In this document: positions 11,601 through 24,244 of the stretch, piece after piece
Position numbering within the stretch: the first letter of the stretch is position 1
How the letters are laid out: the number at the start of each line of letters is the position of its first letter
Origin: Lepisosteus oculatus
Taxonomy: Eukaryota; Chordata; Actinopteri; Semionotiformes; Lepisosteidae
Assembly: GCF_040954835.1 (NCBI RefSeq)
Contig: NC_090699.1
Span: forward strand, 19,477,817 to 19,541,816
Reading direction: 5' to 3'
Length of the DNA stretch: 64,000 nucleotides
Notes under the pieces: model-generated
Seen by the model: only the letters and a program-made list of their open reading frames with translations
Databases searched by the model: none
Told to the model about the DNA's origin: nothing
Position numbers and translations under genes: made by a program

Positions 11601-14600
11601 ATATGTAGAATGAGTACCTAAAGCCAGTATTGTCTCTTGTGGTGTGAATGAATAAATCAATGAGATAAAGGATTGGAAGTCTGGTTAAATTAAAGTCAAA
11701 CAAACCTACCAAGGAAATCACGTTAAAAAATGCCAGTAGAAAGGCGCTTTCGGCAGTCAATATTGGTTTTCTGGGAATGCATTTCACTAAACTACCCATC
11801 TTGACTTTGGTTCAGAAGTCTAATATTCATATGAAGTCATCAAATAAAACTGTCCTTTTCTTGTAATATAAAAAGTAGCACAGTCTTTACTCTGTAGAGA
11901 AGGACAAGAACAGCAATATCAGTCTCCCCAAGATGAGATAGATCTGGTCAATATCATATTCATTTTTCAAACAGTCCTTTCCGGACTGTTTCATTAGCCT
12001 GAAGAATTCCAAAATCCAGTTTCTTAAGGACAAAAAATGTTCTGGATTTTCTTCCGCTTTTGGTTCTTCATGACAAGTAGTTTGACTCATTCGTGGTTTA
12101 ATGAGTCACGATGGCTGCCTTTCACAGGTCTCCAGCAGGTGATTGAGAGAGCTTTAAAACCTGCAAGATCTGTCACTCACACCCCTATGACAGGAGGTTA
12201 GGCTCTCTGAGTTAAGGCTTGTTCTCAGTCTGTCAGTCCCTCCATGGAACAGAACTGAGTTGGCTGTAGGACTGTCTGGCCCCTGTTCTCTAGATTGTAC
12301 CTGGCTCCTGCCTGCATGAAAGAGAAGCCAGAGAAGTTCAGTAGGAGTACCCCAAATAACACTGAATAAGTATGAAACTCTTTCTGATGTGATGAAACTT
12401 TCAAAAACAACTGAAACTGAACTGAACCTGTGATAGGCAGTAGGGAAATATGTTGCAAAGTTTCTGCATAATCAAAAATTCAGTAAATTGGATGATCAAA
12501 AAAAGGAGACAGGCCTTTGCTGAAATAGTCAATCCGGCTTGCCAAAAAATCACATAATCAGCTGTCCAGTGCACATTTTCAGAACTGCTAAGCTGCTGGC
12601 TCCAATTATGAAGGACCTACAGTATTATATTAAAATGATTTTTTATGTAATTCTGAACATCCTTGTATGTTGAAGAAATATTTCATGCATGCTTGTTTTA
12701 TGCATTTACTGCTGTTTGGTCTTTGAAATTGTAATGCCTTGTTCTATGGGACAATGTTATGTGTTTATTTGGTAAATTCTTTCCATTGAATAAAAAAAAA
12801 ATCAGTCTTAATAAAAATAGTTTAAATCATTTATCATAGCAAAAAGGTTATGTACTAATACTTCCCTTTCTTGTTTTTTAGTTATAATTTAACTTATTTA
12901 TTATTTAAATATTTAATTTTTGTATACTTATAAACTTTATAAAAGATTATAAAGTTTTATCATGTTTCTATCATCAGTGGCAATTCTTGTCACTCAGTTG
13001 ATTAGTATGTAATGTCATACAGTCTGTCCATGTCTTTGTTAACATTGCTTATGTTCTTTTAAATTTTCTCCATTCATTGGAAGTTTCATTTCACACCTCT
13101 CTGCACCCATTCTGACTTCTAAATTCTCACACCTCTTGATTGGCCTCTCTTTCCCGCCTCTCACTCCTCCCCCCTCCCAACCTTTGTTCTCCCGCTACTT
13201 TACCTTTGCCTACTGCCCTGTCTCTCTCACACCTGAAGAAGGCTCCACGGCCGAAACGTTGTGTTCTCTTTCTTCTTTTTTTCAGCATGGAATAAACCTA
13301 TTACTTGTTCCTTTGCAGCCTACGCATGCTGACGCAGCTACCCACCTGAACTATTGTTTATTAACTCCTGGTAGTCTGATCTGTGCTTCTGATCAATTCA
13401 TGAAAGTCAGGAAAGTATTATTCTCTCATGCGAGAAAATTCTTACAGATAATCTAAATCAGAAGAGTTGTGTCTAGGCAATATTTTCTATTACATTACTA
13501 AATAAAAAAGCAAGCCTTGTGCTTTTCCAGTTATGGTCTCGTGAATTGAGAAAGATTAAGTGAAGTATTTTTAGCTGGTAGTTGTTCACCAATAATAAAT
13601 GTGAAAAAGTGTGGAGCCGTAGTAATGGTACCATTGGTAGAAATGCCCATAGTAGTAGCAGGAGTGGCAATAGTGGCAGTAGTACAGTTTGTGTAGTGAA
13701 AAATCTCATCAGGGGTGATTAAAAGCAAACGGTTTGTCTTATAGAAAATTAGGGGGAGGCAAGAGGAAATGCCCACAGGTTTCTGTTAGGTCATCAAGAA
13801 TTAATTTATTATTGGAGGCAGTTATTTAAAATGCTCAGTGGATATTTGAGTTTGGAAGTGTCTCTGGATTATCCCAATTAATATTCCATTGCACAGTTGC
13901 TTCAGGGAAGATAATTTGCTTTTACTTGTTAAATTTACATTTTTTACAAAGATGAAATCTAGGGGCTTTGCAATTTAAGTGATTGATGGCTATTTAAAGC
14001 CCTGGAGGCCCAAAATCAAAATGTCAAATTGTCACAGTGAAATAATGTTTTGTATTTCCTTTGGGCAATGAGGGAAACTTTCAACAACAAATTCACCTAA
14101 ACTGTTAAGTACCAAGATAAAGTTGTAGTGGGATAAATGATGCCGTAGGGGTCTTGAAAATGAATGTGCCGTTAGAGTACAAGTGATGAAACCTGCAAAG
14201 ATTATACCCATTTTGAGGAAAGTAAAGCATTTTTTCCATCCTCAAAATAAATTATTCCTTATAGACTGTCTGGATTTCTGTGCTAGTCTGTATTTACGTG
14301 TATATAAAAATGTTACATTAAATAAAAATCATGATACATTTTGCTGTACAATTGACAATAGAAAGCAGATCATTTCTGTCAGCAATATGGATTTCTAAGA
14401 AAACAAAACTGCTGGACAGACCAAGTGTGACATTGTGTTGAAGTGAAGATTGATCGGTTTAGATTCAGCTCTTCTAGCTTTCAGTATCCACTGTAATCAC
14501 TTCATCCAGTCTGGGGTCATGGGGGGCTTGTCCCAACAAGCAACAGGCCCAAGCCAAGACACACCCAAGACAGGATGCCAGTCCATCATTGGGCACACAC

Positions 14601-17600
14601 AGACATATACAGTACGCTCTCACTCACTCCAGGGCAAATTTTCTAGAAGCCCATTAACCTACCAGTATGTCTTTGGACTGTTGGAGAACACCAGAAACCC
14701 ACACAAACATGCGGAGGTCATACAAACACCATGGGGATAGGACCCTAAGTCTGGAATTGATGCCAGGCCCACAGTGCTGAGAGGCATCGACGCTAACCAC
14801 TGCACCGCTGTGCCACCCATGTTTTGTTTTAAACATCCATGGATTCTGTTCAATATTTCTCATTATTGCGAACAGACGTTTCCTTAAGATTGGCTTGTTG
14901 CCTCCAGCAATCAGCCAATAAATATTTTTATAAAGTTCAATTTTTACAGAGGTGTTGATTATAGGAGTGCAGAATCATTTTTAATGCCTTTCAGTGAGGC
15001 AAAAAGGATTGTTTTGTGAAACTTCTGAAGTTCCTTTTATTCATTTTTGAGAAGAATGTTTTTTTTTATTGGTATAAAGAATGTTTTTTTGCAAAACATT
15101 TCAGAAAATGTATCTTGGCTTTCACCAGCTTTGTGAAAAGATTTTTTTAAAATTAAGAAGAAAATCATTTTCCAAATTTTCAATGTACAAATTGGAGTTA
15201 AACCTGCTTTCGTCTGAAACTGACAGCTACTTAAAGGATAACGTGGAAGGGAACATAAAATGTTATTACCTTCCAGTAATGTAATTTAAGCACACAATTT
15301 CAGAGAACGAGTAACTAATAATAGTGTCTATTTTAACTCTTTATAGAATTAAACCTGGAAGGAAATAAACTCACACAGCTCCCAGAAGCAACTGGTTCAA
15401 TGGAGAACCTGACAAGCATCAACCTGGCCAGGAATAAATTTTCTGTCTTTCCAGAGGAGCTTACTGACATTAAAACGCTTAAGAAGATTAATCTGGAAGG
15501 AAACGAGATCACAGGTGAGTACAAATGACGTCATAAAAGAACAAGATTAGTGTTTTGCCAAATCCAACTGCTGTTCGATTCAGGAAGTTTTTTCGCCCTC
15601 TTCACTGGAAGCAGGGATACAGTTAAACCATGTTACTACACCACACGTGAGCCATCCAGATCTTGAATGTTGTGTACAATACACATGGTTTAAAATACAA
15701 AGACTGAAGCTTCCAGAACAGATATACAGTATGTATGGCTATATCTAATGTCTACATAACCAGCACTATTTGCTCATGTAGTCGTGGTAATTGTTTGACT
15801 CCCAGCAGTTTACGATTGTGAAATGAAATTGAAATTATTAGGTAAACACAGCAGGTAATCGAGGTTGGACTTTTCCGTTTTCTTTCTGTCATGACTCTGC
15901 TGTTCACAAAGAGCGCTATGTTGTTATTCAGGGTTTTTTTTTGTCTCTGGTCCTTCCCAGCATGCAATGAACCACATGCTTTATGAATCTCCCATTTTGA
16001 ACTTCAAAGAATTTCTCTCTCCAGGCATTGCCTCTTATAACAACAAAAGTATTAAACTGCATTTTTTTTGTGCTGTGGGTCACAACACTTTGCACTTTTC
16101 ATATAGGAGTGCAGCACCTGCCTGGGGGATGCTCTAAGCCCATTATAAACCTGCTGCCCCACTGCACAGCAGATCAGGTGGAGGAATGGAAAATAGTTTC
16201 TGCATTTGAATTAAGCAGGAAATTTAGGGAGGCCAGATTGTGCAGGACCAGAGGTGAATTTAGCTGGGATGTTGGTGGAATGCCATCAGACTTACAGGAG
16301 GACAGCACAGTGTCTGTTCCACTACCACACTGGGGCAACACTGGGGGAATTCTGCTCCAGAGGGAGGGAGATCGATGTCCAGACCCACCTTGGACGAGCA
16401 GCAGCCTGGTTTTAATTCGAGGTCTCCCATCCCAGAAGTGACCAGGCCCAGCCTTGTTCAGCTTGTGAGAACTGTCCAGGTCAGGCTACAGGATGGTAAC
16501 GTTGCTATGTACACCAACATCTCAAACGTTTTTTTCATGTCAATTAAAGACTTAAATTCTGTGCAGCAGTTATTCGTTTCCTCACTCCATAAAGCAGATG
16601 TCTTATTAAGATGCATTGTAAAGACACTTAATTTACTGCATCAATTAAAGGCTGTCAGTTTTATCAGTGCTGAATGATAAGACTGTTTTTTTGTGTTGTC
16701 TGTGAAATTAATTAGTTTTTAGGTTTTTGCTTTAATGAAATGCTCATATTTAATATTTCACAGAGCTGCATACTGGGTATGCCATGCCCTTTTAGGACAC
16801 TCAATCGATCCTGCTCTTTGACTGTAGTTCTCAACGTAGAAGACAAACAGGAATGACATCACTCAGCTTTTATTTTTATATTTGAACTAAATTCCAGCTA
16901 TAGCCCTGCTACAGACATAGAGATGTAACCCAGTTGTATCGATAATAAGGAACAAGAACAACTTAAAATTCACATTTAAATGTGAATTTATTTAATTTCA
17001 TTATCTGAGTTTTGATCTGCTTTCAGGCTGATTCATCTCGGCGGGTCTTCTGCATTGTGTATCATGTAGCAGAGCAGTAGTCTTAAAATTAGTTTTGAAT
17101 TGTTATATAAATTATGAACAGGGCTGGTATTCTTAATGCTATTCCACGAATAAGCTTATGCTTGGTGCCACTAATGAGGTTTGTACGTAACTTAACTGTG
17201 GGCGGAATGTGGAAACTCTTGTTACACAAAATAATGTAGAATTTTTCAGAGATTCTCTTTTCCAAAGAGAACATTGACTTTAAATAACTGATCATAGGCA
17301 AGTTGTTTTATCCCCCTATTATGAATATTATGAATACTGAGATGTAATATAGTGAATGGAAGTATACATTTTGAGAAATCAATGATAATGTTATAATTTG
17401 TACATGCAAATAAGGCCTTTTTGGTGATTAAACTGTTTTGAGATATCTGTTGGATATATTAATGAAATATTAATGGATAAATTGCTTAGAGTAAGATGTT
17501 GTCCATCACTTAATATGCATGATTAAATGTTACTCAAACAGACAACCGGCAGCTATGCAAATGTGATGGAAAAAATGCCTACCACAATACAAAACATTCT

Positions 17601-20600
17601 TGAATTTAAAACATGTTCTACTTGATGTCACTTTTAAATTGAGCTTTCAAACGTACAGTTGATGTCTATTTTTGAAGTGCATCATAATCTTCAGCATATC
17701 ACAGATTTCTAAAAACTAAAATAATTACTAATCCTAAAGGAAAAGAGCAAATAAAAAAAGGTGGTTAATATTTTTTCTAGAGCATTTATTCAGAAATGGT
17801 TATATGAGATTCTATACCAGTGTAAAATCTTAACCCCTGTTCTGTGAATATGACAGGTGTGAGCCAGCTATTGTTCAACCACAGAGATTTTGGCTTTTTC
17901 TTTGGGTGTTTCTTTTCCTTAACATCCTTCAATGGGGTGGGATTTCAGATGAATGAACATGAGCTATGCTGTGAGTCTATGACAGGACAATACAAAACTA
18001 TTCTAAATATCACTTTTCCAGGATGCAAATCAAATACATGGACATTTAATGTAGACTGCAGGTGTAGATGCCATAGGGTAATATTGTTTTATTTACTGCA
18101 CTATTCCAAAAGGACAAATTCTTCAAACCTATATGCAGTAGTTTTGGAGTGTAATGGCTCTATTATTAGCCTGAACGCCAGTACAGTTCTCTGGAGCAAA
18201 AGTCAACTGTTTCATAGTTGGAGCCCCAGGGGCTCTGAGACGAGAAGGAAGGAGGTGGAAATGTGGGTGGGTGGAAATGAAATGTATTGTATGTCTTGCC
18301 CTTTAGAAAGAGGTTACGGCAATGTTACAATCCCATGGTGCAGTTCAGTGGAAACTTGGGCTTGTTTATTTTTGTGACCATTATGACAACCTTACATGAC
18401 AAAGGACTCCAGATTCATAAAACAGTAAGGTTTTTATAGTTCAATTCCAGTGTGAGTTGGTTTTATTTTGGGGTTATTCAAGATACTTTTTTAATAACGA
18501 AATGCTGCCTTAATGGAGAAAAATGATAGAATTTTATAAATCAAAAGGGTTTTTTACACATGTAAATGAGACCTTTTTGAAGATGAATCAGTTTCGACGT
18601 GAATGTACTTGTGCATTTTTAACTAAGAATCAGATATAGTCCATTACCTATCGTGTATGTTTAAGTGTTCCTCAGGGTGATGATCAATGTAAATGTGATT
18701 GAAGTAGATTTAAGTAATCTAACACAGCCTTGAATTTACAACATATTGTAATTCCTGAATTATGCATTAAAACTTGCTAAGTGTTTTTTTGTTTGAGAGT
18801 CGTAAGAAATGTGTAAGAGTGCTTTTACAGGCTTTTATTTGTTTTGGAAAAACAGTAATGAGAGCCCTTGCATTCCAAAAGGACGTCAGTGTATGAGCAT
18901 TTATTTTACTTATTCATATTTTAGCTTCAGAGCAAATGGGATTGTTTAGCTAGATGGCAATTTACAGCATACAGGCCTGTCACAATTCCTAGTTTTGTCA
19001 GAGTTACAGGCAGTGCAGGAGACGTTCCTGTCACTCCACAGTAACAGTGGCTAAAATATGTAAATCAGCTGAGAATGATATTGCTGAAAGACCCACATCT
19101 GCTGTATTGCTCTACTGGACTTATTAGCTTTAAGTGAAGACTTAGGATGGTGTATGTCCTGCTATAGGAGCTCACCAATAGATTTCCACAAGCAGCTGGG
19201 CTACAGATTGAATTTGACATTTTCTTTTTTTTTTCCATAGGAAGTAATAGAGCTTCACCTACTTGAGAAAACTGTACAGTGGTTGCTGACTCTAAATCAG
19301 CATTAAGAGAAAACTCTGAGCAGTAAATGCCATTAGTCAGCTTCATGTTATAACTCTAATTAAAAATAAGGCAACAAAGAATTAATCAAGATAGTGATAT
19401 CGGTGCAAGCAACCTTGGCCAGCTATTTTCCGAATTTAATTACAAAGTTGAAATGGGTTAGATAGGATTTACAGGGGAGTTTTAAAATCATTTACTTGCA
19501 TGTTGATGAGCATTTGTGTAACTGGGATTTTACAGTGTTTTCAAACCACCGCTGTGGATAAAATTATAGTACACATTACACGAGCGAATAGGACTCTTTT
19601 CATAAGAACTGTCGCAAATGAGAGGAGATCCTTTGACCCATCTAACTTGTTTGGTAGATAATAGTTGATAGAAGATCAAAGGATCTCATCCAGCTATTTC
19701 TTGAAAGAACCCAGAATATCCAGCATGTCTGGATAGCTTTTTTAATGCTTTCACAACCCTCTTGAGAAAATATCCTGACAACACTCTCACTGGTGTAGGC
19801 ATCCTCTCACGAGGCATCAATAAATGTAGGGGTTTGTGCATTTACTGGGACAATTATTAATTGTAGCATTAAGTCACAAAATGGTTCTTTGATGTCTATT
19901 AGAATCAACCTTGCGGGATAACTCAAACAACGCACACACGGGTACTAATATCCAACAATATATTACTACATAAAATGTGCAAATAAACATATCAGATCTT
20001 ATTGAGTGTTAGCAAAATACAAAAGGTATATATTCAATCACGAGTTACAAACCAAGAGGGACATACATTCAGTATACCATTCATTTAGACCGTTTCATAA
20101 ATGAACTTGGTTACAACCTCTACACTAGATACTCAAAAGCAAGTACATCACTCATAGGAATTTAATTGATATGAAAGGTTGAGGTAACAATTGAATTCTC
20201 GAGCTGTAATGCAGAATGTTGAATACTCATCCGATCTGTGTGGATTCAGATCTCCCGCGGGCACAATGAAGCAGTGGCAGGCTATTGCTGTGTCCAATCG
20301 GCGCTCTCTGGCTCGGTGCCTGGCAGTACTGTTTCGGCTTGCGACGTGATGGGAGAGATTCCTGCTGCGATGTGCAGCTGATGCTCGGCTAGTTAGTCCT
20401 GGCTTACTATCAGAGTTTGTGCACAGGAGAAAAGTGACTGCGGGTCCAAGCAGGTCACACTCTTTAGACAGGAAGAAGACCGATTCGTTCCTGATGTAGC
20501 GCTAGTTCTGAATACTTATATTCAGTTGTCCACAGTTCCGACCGTAGTTCACTTGTCGATCAGTTGAGCGTTCGCGGTGGGTTCACGAGGCTTGCTGCTG

Positions 20601-23600
20601 GGCTAACCTCGGGTGGATCCTTTGGTTACGTGCTGGCAACCTCCGTTCTCGACTCTTGGAACAAAGTAAAAGTCCTGCACTCTGACACACTGGCCATTAC
20701 GTGGTTGTCTGAGCTGAGTCTGAGGATGTCCAGGAGGCGCGTTGAGTTGAGAATGTCCAGGAGGCGCTCGGAGGGACTACGGTCGTTCATTGGTTGAAAG
20801 TTTCATGGGCATGTGAGACCCACGGGGGGTTAACCTGCCCTACCAGTTCCTGATTGGCTGATCTAGGTGGAGGATGAGTAACCATGCACTCTGACCTTGG
20901 GGTTGTAAACAACTTGGGATGAGACTCTCCTTGACAGTAAGGCGCCAGAGATGACCATTTATTAGGGTTGCTGGAGAATCTCAGCTTTGGGTGTTGTTCC
21001 TTATCAAGACACTCTATCGGCTAGAAAAACACCTTAATTGTGAACCAAATGGAATGGCCTCTCTGTATCAAGCACCACTGAGATGAAGGAGAGAGACTGC
21101 CGCTATAGTTAATAAGCCTTGCCGCTATACTGGTAATTCCAAAAAAGTGCAATTTTGCTTGACTTTTTCAATGACTTTAATACTCGAATCAGGTCCCCTT
21201 GTAGTCTTCGCTGTTCAAGATTGAAAGGGTCTTTTAGCCTTTCTGTGTAGGATATTCCCTTAAACCATGGAATGGATCTGGTTGTTCTTATCTGAATTGA
21301 CTCCCTAAGGCACTATTTTTTAGAACTTGGTGACCAAAATTGAACACAATATTATAAATGAGGTCTTATTAGTCAATTGTACAATTGTAACATACTGTAA
21401 CCCCTTAATTCCAATTATTTGCTCTTAACTGTATATCCTAACATTGTATTTGCCTTTTTATTGCTTGCCCACTTTGTCTACAAGTTGTGGTGTGTGAAAA
21501 TACTCAAGTCTTTTTCATAAGTAGCCTCTTCTAGCTCATTTTTCATTACTGATTACATTACTTCATTACATGCGTAAGGTTAAATATATTTGCCAGGTGA
21601 TTGTGATGTCTTTAATTCTATCTTAATCTTTTTGAATTTTAGTTTCCTATTTCTATAGCATTGTAGAAATCCTCCTATTCTAGCATCAACTGGAAGCTTA
21701 GCTAGTTCATTTATTATAGCAAAATCTAGATCGTGGATATAGATTAGGAAGAGCAGTGGTCCTAGTACAAATCCCTGGGGTACTCCACTAGTTACCAGCT
21801 TGAGCATGCACCCCTTATCTGTACTTTCTGTGCATTAACCAATTCTCTATCACAACAAACCTTTTCTCAAATGCCTACATCTCGTAATTTGAGAAGCAAT
21901 CTATTATGAAGTAATTTATCAAAAGCCTTTAAAAATTTAAATTATCATCCTGTGCGCTTTGTATGTATCCATTACTGTTGTGGCTCGTTCAGAGAACTTT
22001 GAAATGGTGTTAAGCATGACCTATCTTTTCAAAATCTATGTTGGTTATCATGGCTTTCAAATTTGTATTGCATCTTGTTGCTTTAAATAAATCTTGGGTG
22101 TTGCCAGCATTGAAGTTCATCACAGCAGCTGTTTTTGAAAACGTGAAATACTTATTATAGATGAGAAGGCTTGATCAAACTCTACTGGCAGAGGAAGACC
22201 AGGGAGATTTATTGACACATGCATTATTATTGTTTTTTTCTCTTCTGGTGTGTTGAAATTGAGATGGAATTGTAACACACTCATTAAAGGAAAATCATGC
22301 TTTTAATTGAGATTAAGATATTAAAAATAATATTTTCCACAGAACGTTTTAGTGTTTGATGTGATGAATGAATCTGTTGCAATTGTATGAATTCTCTTCT
22401 TCCTGAAAAAAGTGAATCCATCCAAAAGGTAAAAGCAAAGAACATTGATCAGAAGGAATGAAAATCTTCATATTCTTAGACAGAAAATATTCTGACACAC
22501 TCAATGTTTTTCTGTGAAAGATGGAAGATTCATTTCCAGGGGTTGCTAAAGGATTGTGCTTGGATTCTTTTGATGTTGCAAGAGCCTTTCTTCTGAGAGG
22601 CTCTGAACCACACTGAAGTCTGCCCTGTGATCTTGATGTTAAGTGTAGGACCTGCATTATCTGTCTCTCAGTTGTTTTTCCTCTTCAGTTCTATCTGACT
22701 TTTTCACGAAGTTGAAAATCTCTTTTTTCCCCTTTTCACAATTTCTAAAGGCTGTTGGTCAAACAGGAAATGTCCCTTACTCCAGCTAACTGCTGACGTT
22801 TTGGCAAAGAGCTGCCTTAATAAGGCTGGGTGGTGTCTTGGGCTCCATACTAGTGAGCCTGAATTCAGGTTATGAACACGGACGCTGTTCTGGTGTCTTA
22901 AAATAAGGTAGCATATCTCAATTCCTCCAGGCAGCTCAGAAAGTGTGGGTTAATCTCTGAAGGAGCAATATCCCATACAAGTGTATTTTGTGCTCCGTTT
23001 AAACTAGCATAGGCCTTGGTTTAATATTCCTCCAGTTCTCTGTCAGCAGAGGCAGGACATCAGTTATTTAAACACCATTCTCTACACCACAGCCCCGGAG
23101 TGCCACTGGTTTATTACAAATATTTTCTCTTCTGACTTAAATTATTTTAGAATGTTATTTTTTGTAAGATGACCGATATGGCAATGATCTTTTATTGCAA
23201 GAGTGATCATTCTTGTAACATGTACAACTCAGTGAATGTATCGTTTTCATTTAGATGAAAAGTAGATTTACAAAATTATGGTTTTGAGGAGATGTATGGA
23301 AAGTTCATTTTTCAAATAAGAATAGTAATAGTACTAATAGTAATTGTGTTTTAAAATGTGCAGAAATATGTCTTGTTTAAGTTTGTGCCCTGCAGAGGTT
23401 GTGCTTACTTCTTTTCACTTAGAGATTCAGTGAAACATACAATTTGGGGTGCCCAAATACATACAGCTGTATTTAAAAATATATAATGAAAGACTGGTGG
23501 ACAGAAATGACCCTTTTAGTTCAACCAGTGATATGAACAAATGATTACAGACGTCAATTTACACAAAGGGCTGTGGAAGTATGGAATAAGATACCCACTC

Positions 23601-24244
23601 ATTTTTAGAAGCCTGTATCCACAGTTGTTTTACAAAACAGCTGGATGAAGTTCTTCGATCAGTTAGCTTCTGTTGACCAGATGGATTAGCTGGACCCAGA
23701 TGGGCTCATTTGTAGCTGTTCTTATGTTCTTTTGTGTTACATTCATGCTGTGCCTTTCAACGGAACTAAAAGTGTCAGTATTTGAAGAAGGTACTTCAGC
23801 CTGATCATCAACCATATGTTACAGTTCTTTGCTCCAGTCTGTTCTTACTCATTTACTAACAAACAATTCTATTTTAAGTTAAATTCGTAGAATTTATTTT
23901 AGGACTACTTAGGAACATTAGAGATATTACCTCTTTTTCTCTTTGCTTTGTGTGATTGGTGGATGAAGACTGATAAATTAATGCCAGATTGCCCACAGAA
24001 AGTTTACCAAAAATAATGCGATTTTGTTTTTCTCTGGGTTGTTGCATTCTGTATGGATGTGTGACTCATCTCAATTTATCTTTGTTTTGCAGAACTGCCT
24101 GTGGAGAAACTCTCAGCGATGCCTGCCTTACAGAGTCTAAATATGAAATCAAATCCTCTGGACAAAGAAGTTTTGTCAGGCTTCAGCCCTTCTGTAAAAT
24201 TTGAGCTTTTAACTACAGTTGTAGAGTCAGATAATGCAATATAA
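8567..24244 (+). CDS. LRRC20: Leucine-rich repeat-containing protein 20 (four coding exons)
   Basis: Coding exons 8567-8636, 10491-10640, 15347-15514 and 24093-24244 splice to 540 nt (179 residues plus stop), against about 184 in human. The N-terminus MGEAVANVARRVNET matches the human protein from its internal Met. Human has a few extra residues before it, and no in-frame ATG lies directly upstream here. Leucine-rich repeats run from about residue 50 to 155, with motifs such as LNLEGNKLTQLP near 75, INLARNKFSVFP near 98 and INLEGNEITELP near 121. No signal peptide or membrane segment is visible, so an intracellular location is likely. The molecular role is unknown; LRR proteins usually bind partner proteins. 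It is the first of three same-strand genes in the conserved block. Confidence 0.95.
10155..10200 (+). repeat. Short fragment of the 'atccatccatttt' interspersed repeat
   Basis: Starts with ccatccattttcag and resembles the 5' edge of the copies at 33.2, 44.8 and 52.0 kb. It lies in LRRC20 intron 1. Confidence 0.5.
10491..10640 (+). CDS. LRRC20: LRRC20 coding exon 2
   Basis: Follows TTTTTTCCAG and ends AGAG|GTGGGT. It encodes D24 to R73, including CKLISFPEGIYK and the ISLANNEMKAI repeat. Confidence 0.94.
13226..13350 (+). repeat. Interspersed repeat with GGCCGAAACGTT core, single copy
   Basis: This is the complete plus-oriented version of the element found as an inverted pair at 2.9-3.1 kb. 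It has a CCTGAAGAAGGCTCCACGG core, a pyrimidine tract, and TTTTTCAGCATGG, which is itself a good splice acceptor in the sense of LRRC20 transcription (intron 2). Confidence 0.85.
14507..14820 (+). repeat. Interspersed repeat, 'catgtctttggactgt' family
   Basis: Contains gccagtccatca-tgggcacacacagac, accagtatgtctttggactgt and a terminal taaccactgcaccgctgtgccaccc. The same blocks recur at 29.9, 33.2, 33.9 and (reversed) 48.0 kb. It lies in LRRC20 intron 2. The family is common in fish genomes; I do not assign a class. Confidence 0.8.
15347..15514 (+). CDS. LRRC20: LRRC20 coding exon 3
   Basis: Follows CTTTATAG and ends ACAG|GTGAGT. It encodes E74 to T129, two complete leucine-rich repeats and most of a third. 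Confidence 0.94.
16105..16515 (-). mobile_element. Diverged 5S-rRNA-headed SINE
   Basis: Read on the minus strand, the segment at about 16515-16410 is 5S-like, with the GGATGGGAGACC block and the preceding aagctgaacaagg-ctgggcctggt. The body keeps only patches of similarity to the other SINE3-like copies. It is older than the 39.3 kb copy or a related subfamily. LRRC20 intron 3. Confidence 0.6.
16966..16989. repeat. Perfect 24-bp palindrome
   Basis: aaattcacattt followed at once by its exact reverse complement, centred on TTT|AAA at 16977/16978, with no spacer. It lies in LRRC20 intron 3. Confidence 0.85.
17850..18377 (+). other. Open frame of 175 codons in LRRC20 intron 3, function unknown
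   Basis: An ATG-initiated frame runs 175 codons through fairly AT-rich intron sequence without matching any repeat I recognise. The peptide is rich in Cys, Ser, Asn and aromatic residues, has several N-x-S/T sites, and has no clear domain or signal peptide. It has the same orientation as LRRC20. It is probably a chance frame or decayed element, but it is the longest frame in the window not explained by a gene, simple repeat or LINE. Confidence 0.2.
19590..19794 (-). mobile_element. LINE 3'-end fragment, left part of a split element
   Basis: Contains the block 'gatctcatccagctatttcttgaaag' in shortened form, shared with fragments at 23.5 (reversed), 41.6, 52.6 and 53.7 kb. The continuation of the same element seems to resume at 21129 after a 1.3 kb insertion. 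Confidence 0.7.
19795..21128. mobile_element. CpG-rich insertion of about 1.33 kb, possible solo LTR
   Basis: This block interrupts a minus-strand LINE and is flanked on both sides by ACTGGT (19789-19794 and 21129-21134), as a target-site duplication would be. Its middle (20.2-20.9 kb) is far richer in G+C and CpG than its surroundings. With a 4-bp duplication (CTGG) the ends read TGTAG...CTATA, a short imperfect inverted repeat like an LTR terminus, although the last bases are TA rather than CA. No long open frame and no retroviral gene is visible. The class and orientation are not established. Confidence 0.4.
21129..22085 (-). mobile_element. Decayed non-LTR retrotransposon with reverse-transcriptase remnant
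   Basis: On the minus strand a frame at 21580-21807 encodes SGVPQG-VLGPLLFLIYIHDLD, the palm-domain motif of LINE reverse transcriptases of the CR1/L2/Rex type. Downstream sequence on that strand runs to the known 3' part of the element (19590-19794). Frame breaks and stops show it is dead. LRRC20 intron 3. Confidence 0.8.
23510..23742 (+). mobile_element. LINE 3'-end fragment
   Basis: The plus-oriented counterpart of the fragments at 19.6, 41.6, 52.6 and 53.7 kb. It shows 'gtggaagtatggaataagatac', 'cagctggatgaagttcttcgatcagttagc' in pieces, then 'agatgggct...cttatgttctt'. It lies near the end of LRRC20 intron 3. Confidence 0.75.
24093..24244 (+). CDS. LRRC20: LRRC20 coding exon 4 (C-terminus)
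   Basis: Follows TTTTGCAG. It encodes residues 130-179, including PVEKLSAMPALQSLN and the conserved VKFELL stretch, then TAA at 24242-24244. No strong polyadenylation signal is close by. The nearest clear AATAAA I saw is at 25600-25605, so the 3' end is uncertain. Confidence 0.94.

Noticed and set aside
16028-16441. Plus-strand frame of 137 codons
   Set aside because: It runs across the diverged 5S-headed SINE in the opposite sense, and no protein family is recognised.
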